The notes below the pieces were generated by a model, which worked only from the letters and a program-made list of their open reading frames with translations, did no database searches and was not told where the DNA came from. A stretch of 24,593 nt of DNA from Lachnospiraceae bacterium UBA1721 (GTDB taxonomy: Bacteria; Bacillota; Clostridia; Lachnospirales; Lachnospiraceae): positions 1-24,593 of the forward strand of contig DCIR01000091.1 of assembly GCA_002317155.1 (NCBI GenBank), read 5' to 3'. The position numbers were made by a program, and so were the translations under genes. This document shows, piece by piece, positions 7,414 through 13,816 of this stretch (the first letter of the stretch is position 1; each line of letters begins with the position of its first letter).

Positions 7414-8778
7414 ATGATCAACCAGTTCGAAGTAATTGAAACTAATAAGATGGTTGAAGAAGAGAATCTTGATGTCCGTACAATAACTATGGGTATCAGC
7501 CTTCTTGACTGTATCGATTCTGATCTTGATGCTTGCTGCAAAAAGATTCACGATAAGATTTATAACTCAGCTAAGGACCTTGTATCAACAGGTGAGACAA
7601 TCGCAAAAGAGATTGGTGTTCCTATCGTAAATAAGCGTATTTCTGTAACACCTATCGCTCTTGTCGGTGGTGCATGCTGTAAGACTCCCGAGGATTTTGT
7701 ACAGATTGCTAAGACTCTTGATGCTGTAGCTCACGAGGTAGGAGTTAACTTCCTTGGCGGATATTCTGCACTTGTATGTAAGGGTGCAACTCATGCGGAT
7801 GAGCTTCTTATGAAGTCTATTCCCATGGCACTCGCTTCAACTGAGCTTGTATGCAGTTCTGTTAACCTTGGTTCTACCAGAACCGGTATTAACATGGATG
7901 CAGTAAGACTCATGGGTGACGTAATTAAAGAGACTGCAGAACTTACAAAAGAGAATGATTCACTTGGCTGTGCTAAGCTTGTAGTGTTCTGTAATGCTCC
8001 TGATGATAATCCTTTCATGGCAGGTGCATTCCACGGTGTAACTGAAGCAGACAGAATTATCAACGTTGGTGTCAGTGGACCCGGTGTTGTTAAGAAGGCA
8101 CTTGAGAGTGTTAGAGGAGAGAGCTTTGAGGTTCTCTGCGAGACCATCAAGAAGACTGCATTTAAGGTAACACGTGTAGGTCAGCTTGTAGCAAAGGAAG
8201 CTTCAGCGATGCTTGGAGTTCCTTTCGGTATTGTAGATTTGAGCCTTGCACCCACACCTGCTATCGGTGATTCTGTTGCAGATATTCTCTGTGAAATCGG
8301 TCTTGAGTATGCAGGAGCACCCGGAACAACAGCAGCACTTGCACTTCTTAATGATCAGGTTAAGAAGGGCGGCGTAATGGCTTCTTCATATGTTGGTGGA
8401 CTCAGTGGTGCATTTATTCCTGTCAGCGAAGATCAGGGTATGATCAATGCTGTTGAGGCAGGTGCACTTACTCTTGAAAAGCTTGAGGCTATGACCTGCG
8501 TATGTTCTGTAGGTCTTGATATGATTGCTATCCCCGGAGATACCAAGGCTACCACTATTTCAGGTATTATCGCAGATGAACTTGCAATCGGTATGATTAA
8601 TCAGAAGACTACAGCAGTCAGAGTTATTCCTGTAGTTGGTAAGGGCGTTGGTGAGATTGTTGAGTTCGGTGGACTTCTCGGATATGCACCTATCATGCCT
8701 GTTAACAATTTCTCATGTGATGCTTTCGTTAACAGACCCGGTAGAATTCCTGCACCTATTCATTCATTCAAGAACTAA
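7414..8778 (+). CDS. PFL family protein (UPF0210/DUF711)
   Basis: A 454-residue protein of the UPF0210 (DUF711) family, whose structure is reported to resemble the pyruvate formate-lyase barrel; no biochemical function is established as far as I know. Recognisable stretches are NEXT-to-N-terminal DVRTITMGISLLDC, NFLGGYSALV, SSVNLGSTRTGINMDA, PDDNPFMAGAFHG and the C-terminal GDTKATTISGIIADE. Length is typical for the family. The ribosome binding site AAGGTGG precedes the ATG. It is translated after the ACT-domain gene and ends in a strong terminator, so the pair forms a two-gene unit. No glycyl-radical motif is evident, so a true PFL activity should not be assumed. Confidence 0.9.
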   Translation: MINQFEVIETNKMVEEENLDVRTITMGISLLDCIDSDLDACCKKIHDKIYNSAKDLVSTGETIAKEIGVPIVNKRISVTPIALVGGACCKTPEDFVQIAKTLDAVAHEVGVNFLGGYSALVCKGATHADELLMKSIPMALASTELVCSSVNLGSTRTGINMDAVRLMGDVIKETAELTKENDSLGCAKLVVFCNAPDDNPFMAGAFHGVTEADRIINVGVSGPGVVKKALESVRGESFEVLCETIKKTAFKVTRVGQLVAKEASAMLGVPFGIVDLSLAPTPAIGDSVADILCEIGLEYAGAPGTTAALALLNDQVKKGGVMASSYVGGLSGAFIPVSEDQGMINAVEAGALTLEKLEAMTCVCSVGLDMIAIPGDTKATTISGIIADELAIGMINQKTTAVRVIPVVGKGVGEIVEFGGLLGYAPIMPVNNFSCDAFVNRPGRIPAPIHSFKN

Positions 8779-8798
8779 TATTTGATGATTTGATAATA

Positions 8799-8848
8799 GC
8801 GATATGCACTCAATTGCAATGTACAGTTGAATGCATATCGCATTTTTT
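8799..8848 (+). terminator. Rho-independent terminator after the PFL-family gene
   Basis: A 15-bp stem (8799-8813 with 8827-8841, one mismatch) with a 13-nt loop is followed by A and six T (8843-8848). It closes the ACT/PFL unit. Confidence 0.85.
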
Positions 8849-8892
8849 ATGTATATATTGTTACGTACATAAGATATATGATAAATGGTTAA

Positions 8893-8916
8893 TTGCCTGT
8901 AACAGATAACAGGCAA
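8893..8916 (+). promoter_or_regulatory. Inverted repeat in the leader of the acetyltransferase gene
   Basis: A perfect 8-bp inverted repeat, TTGCCTGT (8893-8900) and ACAGGCAA (8909-8916), with an 8-nt spacer lies 11 nt before the AAGGAG ribosome binding site of the next gene. It has no T-tract, so it is not a terminator. It could be an operator or an mRNA hairpin. Confidence 0.4.
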
Positions 8917-8937
8917 GACCGGTAGTAAGGAGTAACT

Positions 8938-9381
8938 ATGAGACTGGCATATAAAATGGAGTATTTGCATTCGACGGATGAACGAACTGATATAGTATTG
9001 GTCAAATACTCATTGGAATATAAAGAAGAGTATAAGCGCATATATAATGAATGCTACCATGAAATGAGAGCGGCATTGGATATAAAACCGTATGATTTTA
9101 TCCAAGACGATACCTTCTTTGATGAAGGTATGGATGACGTTTATTTACTTTTAAGTGACCATGAGATAATTGGAAGTGTTGCGCTTAAAAATGATGAAAT
9201 AGATGATTTGATAGTTAATAAGAAGTATCAAGGAAAAGGATATGGAAAAAATCTATTGCTGTGGGCGTTGGAGAATATTCATGCTGAAAGAGTAGTTTTG
9301 CATGTGGCCAGTTGGAACGAAAAGGCAATTAACCTATATAAAAAGACCGGATTCGAAATCACAGAAACAATTGAATTCTAA
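8938..9381 (+). CDS. GNAT-family N-acetyltransferase
   Basis: A 147-residue single GNAT domain. The acetyl-CoA pyrophosphate loop is Y-Q-G-K-G-Y-G-K (matching Q/R-x-x-G-x-G/A), preceded by the strand EIDDLIVNKKYQGKGYG, and the C-terminal motif B is NEKAINLYKKTGFE. The donor is acetyl-CoA; the acceptor cannot be told from sequence. AAGGAG at 8927-8932 supports ATG 8938; an in-frame ATG at 8956 is a less likely alternative. The gene is isolated between two terminators and is more A/T-rich with more ATA and AAA codons than its neighbours, which suggests an accessory gene, possibly acquired. Confidence 0.85.
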   Translation: MRLAYKMEYLHSTDERTDIVLVKYSLEYKEEYKRIYNECYHEMRAALDIKPYDFIQDDTFFDEGMDDVYLLLSDHEIIGSVALKNDEIDDLIVNKKYQGKGYGKNLLLWALENIHAERVVLHVASWNEKAINLYKKTGFEITETIEF

Positions 9382-9390
9382 TGATATAAG

Positions 9391-9427
9391 AAAAAATCCG
9401 GCACTCCATCTGTGCCGGATTAATTTT
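9391..9427. terminator. Bidirectional terminator between convergent genes
   Basis: A 9-bp stem ATCCGGCAC (9396-9404) with GTGCCGGAT (9412-9420) and a 7-nt loop has A6 on the left (T-run for the minus strand, serving tmcAL) and TAATTTT on the right (serving the acetyltransferase gene). Confidence 0.8.
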
Positions 9428-9498
9428 ATCATCTATAACATTTATATTAGAATTATGCGTATATTCAATATGATATGTTCATCTGTAGTATATCTGTC

Positions 9499-10737
9499 TT
9501 ACACAATTACAATCGGAGTCGAGAACTCATTCCTTGCAGGAATTTCAGTCTTGATTGATTGCGCGGCAAGATAGATCTCATTGACTCTTATTTCATTCTT
9601 AAGCATAGAACCTGGTTCAGCGTACAGCTCATTTTTTGCATTTGTCAGATTAGTGATTAAAGGAATTGAAGACTTAAGCTTTATTTCAGTCAAAAGCTTT
9701 TCAGATTCCTTTTTGAATCCAAGTACTCTTGCATAAGGAATATAATCAACCATACTGTATGTTTCCATAGTGTTTTCGGTCAAATCCAATAAGATATGCA
9801 TGAGGCATCTGGTTATGCGTGTATATGTACGGTCACGGGTTTTTAGTAAATCGGCAAATTGCTTAGCAGATGTGAACTCGTTGAGCTTATTTACAATCCT
9901 ATCGGACAGCTCTTGTGTGACATCGAGATAAGATGTAAAGCCCTTATCCTTTTCAAGCAAAAGCTTATAGTAAAGCATTCCTGAGAAATCATCCAAATTG
10001 AGTGTTCGATTGGAAGCGATTTCTTCTTTAAGCAAAGAATATGCAGATTCCGGCAGGAAAGCACTGAAGTCACCGTTAGGACCGGCAAGTATAGCCTCGC
10101 GTATAGCCTGAGCGGAAGCCTGATTGCTGCGCTCAGAAAGAAAACGGTCATGATACTGAGAACCTTTACGTGTGATTGTAATAGGCTTGATCTTGGAATC
10201 GCGAGATATCAGTGCTTTGAGATATTCAAGGCCCAAGATGTTATTGGCTGATTCCAATAGTTTGGCATCATCAAAAAGACTGGGATCGTAGTGGATAAGT
10301 GCATTGTATCTGGCAAGAGGGAAGGTCATTCCGTCACGAAGATAGCGCTGGAGGTATTCTTTGTATTCATCAGGCTCGCGTACAAGAATCTTTGCAAATT
10401 TCTGAAGGGGTTCGATTGAACCTATTTCGCTTCCGAATGAAAGGTAATCAACCACACCGATTTTATCTAACAGGGTAACAGCTCCCTTGGCAAAATATTC
10501 TGCGCTCGAAACACTGTAGCAAGAGGGGAGTTCAAGTACAAGATCGGCACCGCTTTCAAGTGCCATTTTTGCGCGCACGTGTTTATCCACGATTGCAGGT
10601 GCACCACGTTGTACAAAATTTCCACTCATTACAACTATTGTGTAATCAGCATTGGTTATTTCCTTTGACCGATTGATGTGGTATACATGTCCGTTGTGAA
10701 AAGGATTGTATTCTGCGACAATACCGTTGATAACCAT
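9499..10737 (-). CDS. tmcAL: tRNA(Met) cytidine acetate ligase
   Basis: A 412-residue nucleotidyltransferase-fold enzyme (YlbM family). TmcAL activates acetate with ATP and acetylates the wobble cytidine (ac4C34) of elongator tRNA-Met, preventing misreading of AUA. The N-terminus GIVAEYNPFHNGHVYH carries the H14-x-G-H17 nucleotidyltransferase motif; MSGNFVQRGAPA and the segment AEYFAKGAVTLL are also typical, and the length matches the family. It is transcribed away from pta-ackA, which makes and uses acetyl-phosphate and acetate. Convergent with the GNAT gene, sharing its terminator. Its use of acetate rather than acetyl-CoA is known for the Bacillus enzyme; here it is inferred from homology. 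Confidence 0.92.
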   Translation of the reverse strand: MVINGIVAEYNPFHNGHVYHINRSKEITNADYTIVVMSGNFVQRGAPAIVDKHVRAKMALESGADLVLELPSCYSVSSAEYFAKGAVTLLDKIGVVDYLSFGSEIGSIEPLQKFAKILVREPDEYKEYLQRYLRDGMTFPLARYNALIHYDPSLFDDAKLLESANNILGLEYLKALISRDSKIKPITITRKGSQYHDRFLSERSNQASAQAIREAILAGPNGDFSAFLPESAYSLLKEEIASNRTLNLDDFSGMLYYKLLLEKDKGFTSYLDVTQELSDRIVNKLNEFTSAKQFADLLKTRDRTYTRITRCLMHILLDLTENTMETYSMVDYIPYARVLGFKKESEKLLTEIKLKSSIPLITNLTNAKNELYAEPGSMLKNEIRVNEIYLAAQSIKTEIPARNEFSTPIVIV

Positions 10738-10787
10738 TGAATCCTCGTTTCCGTAAATCCTGTTAGTTAATTGTAAATGTATTATGT

Positions 10788-10817
10788 ATTATATTATAAT
10801 TTTGAAAGTTTGGTAAA
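10788..10817 (-). promoter_or_regulatory. Putative promoter of tmcAL
   Basis: On the minus strand TTTACC (10817-10812) is followed after 18 nt by a perfect -10 TATAAT (10793-10788), placing the start about 40 nt before the tmcAL ATG. Confidence 0.5.
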
Positions 10818-10851
10818 GATGATAATCGTTATAAATCTAGTATTTTAAATA

Positions 10852-10866
10852 ATGTAAGCGCTTACC
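10852..10866 (+). promoter_or_regulatory. CcpA catabolite response element (cre) upstream of pta
   Basis: ATGTAAGCGCTTACC fits the cre consensus WTGNAANCGNWWNCA at every defined position except the final A, and holds the perfect palindrome GTAAGCGCTTAC (10854-10865). It ends 8 bp upstream of the -35 of the predicted pta promoter, centred near -50 from the likely start. In Bacillus subtilis, CcpA activates pta and ackA from cre sites at about this distance, so activation by carbon excess is the inferred role. Confidence 0.65.
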
Positions 10867-10874
10867 CAAATCGC

Positions 10875-10903
10875 TTTACTATTTATGAAGATAGTGCTAT
10901 ATT
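10875..10903 (+). promoter_or_regulatory. Putative promoter of pta
   Basis: TTTACT (10875-10880), a 17-nt spacer and TATATT (10898-10903). The -10 is a 5/6 match and the -35 a 4/6 match. The start would fall near 10910, leaving a leader of about 75 nt before the pta ATG. Confidence 0.5.
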
Positions 10904-10986
10904 AATACTGTATTTGCACTTATTGACGTTTTATCATTTGTCATGAGCGATTTATAAATCTTATATAACTAGGTGAGGTTAGAAAA

Positions 10987-11988
10987 ATGGCATTTATAGA
11001 TGGTGTTAAGGAAAAAGCAAAGACAGACAGAAAGACAATAGTTCTTCCCGAATCAAACGATAAAAGAACCCTTCTTGCTGCGGCACATATTCTTCAGGAA
11101 GGTATTGCCAATATTATCATGGTTGGTAATACAGAGAAGATTATGGATGGTGCTACATGGCTTGAAATCGAGCTTGATGGTATCGAGATTGTTGATCCCT
11201 CAACCACTCCTAAGCTTGAAGAGTACGCTACCAATCTTTATGAGATTAGAAAAGCTAAGGGTATGACTCTTGAGAAGGCAAGAGAGATTCTGCTTAATGA
11301 CTGGCTTACCTTTGGTATTATGATGGTTAAGATGAATGATGCTGATGGTATGGTTGCCGGAGCATGTCATTCAACCGCAGATACATTAAGACCTGCACTT
11401 CAGATTCTTAAGACTGCACCCGGCTGTAAGCTGGTAAGTGCATTCTTTGTAGTAGATACTATTATGAAGGATATGGGAGAGAATGGTACCTTCCTTTTTG
11501 CTGACTGTGGATTAAATCAGGATCCTACAGCTGAGGAACTTGCAGCTATCGCTGATTCTTCATCTCGTTCATTTAAGCAGCTTATCGGACCTAAGCCTCA
11601 GATTGCTATGCTTAGCCACTCAACAAAGGGTAGTGCGAAGCATCCTCTTGTTGACAAGATGGTTGAAGCTACCAATATTTGCCGTGAGAAGTATCCTCAT
11701 CTTTGCGTAGACGGTGAACTTCAGACTGATGCTGCTTTGGTACCTCATGTTGCTAAGACTAAGGCTCCCGGAAGCCCTGTGGCCGGACATGCTAATGTAC
11801 TTATATTCCCTAACCTTGATGCAGGAAATATCGGTTACAAGCTTGTACAAAGACTTGGAATGGCTGAAGCTTACGGACCTATGCTTCAGGGTATTGCGAA
11901 GCCTGTAAATGATCTTTCAAGAGGTTGTTCTTGGGAGGATATCGTAGGTGTAGTTGCACTTACTGCTGTTCAGGCTCAGCTGGTATAA
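10987..11988 (+). CDS. pta: Phosphate acetyltransferase
   Basis: A 333-residue enzyme that converts acetyl-CoA and phosphate to acetyl-phosphate and CoA. It is the short form: the catalytic PTA/PTB domain only, without the N-terminal DRTGG regulatory domain of enterobacterial Pta. Recognisable motifs are TIVLPESNDKRTL near the N-terminus, the signature GACHSTADTLRPALQ, MLSHSTKGSAKHP, and VDGELQTDAALVP/NVLIFPNLDAGNIGYKL in the C-terminal half. AGGTGAGG at 10971-10978 is the ribosome binding site. With ackA downstream it forms the main acetate/ATP-generating route of a fermenter. The cre and promoter upstream suggest control by CcpA. Confidence 0.96.
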   Translation: MAFIDGVKEKAKTDRKTIVLPESNDKRTLLAAAHILQEGIANIIMVGNTEKIMDGATWLEIELDGIEIVDPSTTPKLEEYATNLYEIRKAKGMTLEKAREILLNDWLTFGIMMVKMNDADGMVAGACHSTADTLRPALQILKTAPGCKLVSAFFVVDTIMKDMGENGTFLFADCGLNQDPTAEELAAIADSSSRSFKQLIGPKPQIAMLSHSTKGSAKHPLVDKMVEATNICREKYPHLCVDGELQTDAALVPHVAKTKAPGSPVAGHANVLIFPNLDAGNIGYKLVQRLGMAEAYGPMLQGIAKPVNDLSRGCSWEDIVGVVALTAVQAQLV

Positions 11989-12092
11989 TTTTTTTTTATC
12001 TGATAAGTCAATATAGCGTAGTTATCAATTTTGAATTGTTTTTGCTATATTTTGCTTTGTTTTCGGATGAGTATAATACAAATTTTATATTG

Positions 12093-12128
12093 TGATATAA
12101 TTACGAGAGTGCTGAGGTTTCAGCACTC
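12093..12128 (+). promoter_or_regulatory. Extended -10 promoter and 5' stem-loop before ackA
   Basis: TGATATAAT (12093-12101) is an extended -10 element with a perfect TATAAT (12096-12101) but no good -35. The predicted start is near 12107, exactly where a perfect 9-bp hairpin begins (GAGTGCTGA 12107-12115, loop GGTT, TCAGCACTC 12120-12128). The hairpin is followed by only TTT, so it is a poor terminator. It may be a 5'-end mRNA stabiliser, or a weak attenuating structure if transcription runs through from pta. Confidence 0.4.
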
Positions 12129-12174
12129 TTTATGATTGAATATTTATTATTTTTATATATTAAGGAGACTTGTA

Positions 12175-13368
12175 ATGAAGATTTTAGTTATTAACTGTGG
12201 TTCATCATCACTTAAGTATCAGCTTATTGACTCAGAGACCGAGCAGTGGGTTGCAAAGGGACTTTGTGAGAGAATTGGTATTGACGGAAGCCAGCTTGTA
12301 TATCAGCTTGCAGGTGGAGAGAAGGAGATTACCGTTTCTCCTATGGCTAATCATACAGACGCAATCAGACTTGTTCTTGCAGCTCTTACAAATGATAAAA
12401 CCGGTGCTATCAAGTCGCTTTCTGAGATTGATGCTGTAGGACACAGAGTTGTTCACGGTGGTGAGAAGTTTACAACAAGCGCAGTTATTAATGATGATGT
12501 AATAGAGGCAATCAGAGAGTGCAATGACCTTGCTCCTCTTCACAATCCTGCTAACCTTATCGGAATCGATGCATGCAGAGAGCTTATGCCCGGTGTGCCT
12601 ATGGTAGCTGTATTTGATACAGCATTCCATCAGACAATGCCTCAGGAAGCTTATATGTATGGTATTCCTTATTCATATTATGAGAACTACAAGATTCGTC
12701 GTTATGGCTTCCACGGAACCAGCCATTCATTTGTATCAAAGAAGGTCGCAGAGGATCTTGGAAAGAAGCCCGAGGATCTTAAGGTTATTGTTTGTCACCT
12801 TGGCAACGGTGCATCTGTATCAGCAGTTAAGTACGGCAAGTGCGTAGATACTTCAATGGGACTTACGCCTCTTGAGGGACTTATCATGGGTACCAGAAGT
12901 GGTGATCTTGATCCTGCTATTATCGAGTTTATCGCACAGAAGGAAAATAAGAATGTATCTGAGGTCCTTAATATCCTTAATAAGAAGTCAGGTGTATACG
13001 GACTTTCAGGCAATATGTCATCAGACTTCAGAGACATCGAGAATGCATATTTCGCAGGCGATGAAATGGCAATTATGACAATGAAGACATTTGCTTACAG
13101 AGTAGCAAAGTATGTTGGCGCCTATACTGCAGCTATGAACGGTGTAGATGCTATTGCGTTTACCGCAGGTGTTGGTGAGAACGGACCTCTTGTTAGAAGC
13201 CTTGTTTGCAGTTACCTTGGATATCTTGGAATCGAGCTTGATGACGAGCAGAACAATAAGCGTGGAGATGATACTGTTATTTCTACTCCCGACAGTAAGG
13301 TTACTGTTATGTTTGTTCCCACAAATGAGGAACTTGCAATCGCCAGAGAGACACTTGCACTTATCTAA
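12175..13368 (+). CDS. ackA: Acetate kinase
   Basis: A 397-residue enzyme making ATP and acetate from acetyl-phosphate and ADP. The start is ATG 12175, preceded by AAGGAG (12162-12167) and opening MKILVINCGSSSLKYQL; an open extension of 13 codons upstream has no ribosome binding site. Active-site residues fall at the same numbers as in the Methanosarcina enzyme: N7, R91 (GHRVVHGG), D148 (FDTAFH), H180 (YGFHGTSH) and N211 (HLGNGAS). The ATP-binding GLTPLEGLIMGTRSGDLDP and C-terminal FTAGVGENG and TNEE are present. It lies 186 bp after pta with its own possible promoter, so the two genes may be partly independent. Confidence 0.97.
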   Translation: MKILVINCGSSSLKYQLIDSETEQWVAKGLCERIGIDGSQLVYQLAGGEKEITVSPMANHTDAIRLVLAALTNDKTGAIKSLSEIDAVGHRVVHGGEKFTTSAVINDDVIEAIRECNDLAPLHNPANLIGIDACRELMPGVPMVAVFDTAFHQTMPQEAYMYGIPYSYYENYKIRRYGFHGTSHSFVSKKVAEDLGKKPEDLKVIVCHLGNGASVSAVKYGKCVDTSMGLTPLEGLIMGTRSGDLDPAIIEFIAQKENKNVSEVLNILNKKSGVYGLSGNMSSDFRDIENAYFAGDEMAIMTMKTFAYRVAKYVGAYTAAMNGVDAIAFTAGVGENGPLVRSLVCSYLGYLGIELDDEQNNKRGDDTVISTPDSKVTVMFVPTNEELAIARETLALI

Positions 13369-13402
13369 GTTATAAGTAATAAATATATGTTAAATTAAGC
13401 AC

Positions 13403-13431
13403 TTGACTTATATATATCAGTGCTATAAAAT
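13403..13431 (+). promoter_or_regulatory. Promoter of the trp operon
   Basis: TTGACT (13403-13408), a 17-nt spacer and TAAAAT (13426-13431); both boxes match the vegetative consensus at 5/6. Transcription would start near 13438, about 23 nt before stem I of the T-box leader. An imperfect inverted repeat (AGCACT 13398-13403, AGTGCT 13419-13424) covers the -35 and spacer. Confidence 0.6.
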
Positions 13432-13460
13432 ATCTATAATTTAATAAGCTAAACTGTTGA

Positions 13461-13719
13461 AGTGGAGATAAAAACAGTATATGTGCTTACAGAGAGACCG
13501 GATGCTGAGAAAGGTTGGATATACAGGCTGTTAAATGGACCACTGAGGGCGTAGTGAACGAGCTTAAGCTTTAGTATTCTACGACGTTAAGGACCTACGT
13601 TAGTGGTTCAGGATATGTTTGTATCCGTAAAGTGCGCATTATGCGAATCAAGGTGGCACCGCGAGAAGCTTAGTTATTCCCGTCCTTGGCGAATGGTTTA
13701 TTCGTCAAGGACTTTTTTT
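13461..13719 (+). promoter_or_regulatory. Tryptophan-specific T-box riboswitch with terminator
   Basis: The region between ackA and trpE holds a complete T-box leader. Stem I closes with AGTGG (13461-13465) and CCACT (13540-13544), then AACAG (13473-13477) and CTGTT (13528-13532). Between the two helices, on the 3' side, lies the specifier loop AAATGGA with codon UGG (13536-13538), tryptophan, followed by the expected purine. The conserved T-box AAGGTGGCACCGCG is at 13650-13663; its UGGC bulge (13654-13657) would pair with GCCA, fitting the G73 of tRNA-Trp. The terminator is a 13-bp stem (13682-13694 with 13700-13712, one G-U pair) followed by seven T. AAGG (13650-13653) can instead pair with CCTT (13684-13687) to form the antiterminator. 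Uncharged tRNA-Trp should therefore turn the operon on. Confidence 0.93.
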
Positions 13720-13816
13720 ACTTTATATGTAATCAATATAGATACTATTTATAGGTGATTATGAGAAAGTAAAGGCTCCGGGATGATGCGCATGATTAAG
13801 TTTAAGGAGGATTAAT

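Noticed and set aside
7414..8778. True pyruvate formate-lyase activity for the PFL-family protein
   Set aside because: No glycyl-radical motif and no activating-enzyme gene nearby; the name refers to fold similarity only.
9302..9574. A 90-codon + strand frame crossing the end of the acetyltransferase gene
   Set aside because: It runs through the bidirectional terminator and into the antisense of tmcAL and has no ribosome binding site.
11960..12000. A terminator at the end of pta, because of a T-run right after the stop codon
   Set aside because: The only stem before the T-run is about 4 bp (GCTG/CAGC), too weak to claim.
12136..12174. N-terminal extension of acetate kinase from an upstream ATG
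   Set aside because: AAGGAG sits directly before ATG 12175, and active-site numbering matches known acetate kinases only from that start.
12232..12630. A 132-codon open frame on the minus strand
   Set aside because: It is antisense to ackA, has no ribosome binding site and encodes a sequence of no recognisable family; ackA has all its active-site residues.
13783..13815. A 10-codon reading frame (MMRMIKFKED) ending just before trpE, as a possible leader peptide
   Set aside because: It has no Trp codons, no clear ribosome binding site, and lies after the T-box terminator; the T-box already explains the control.
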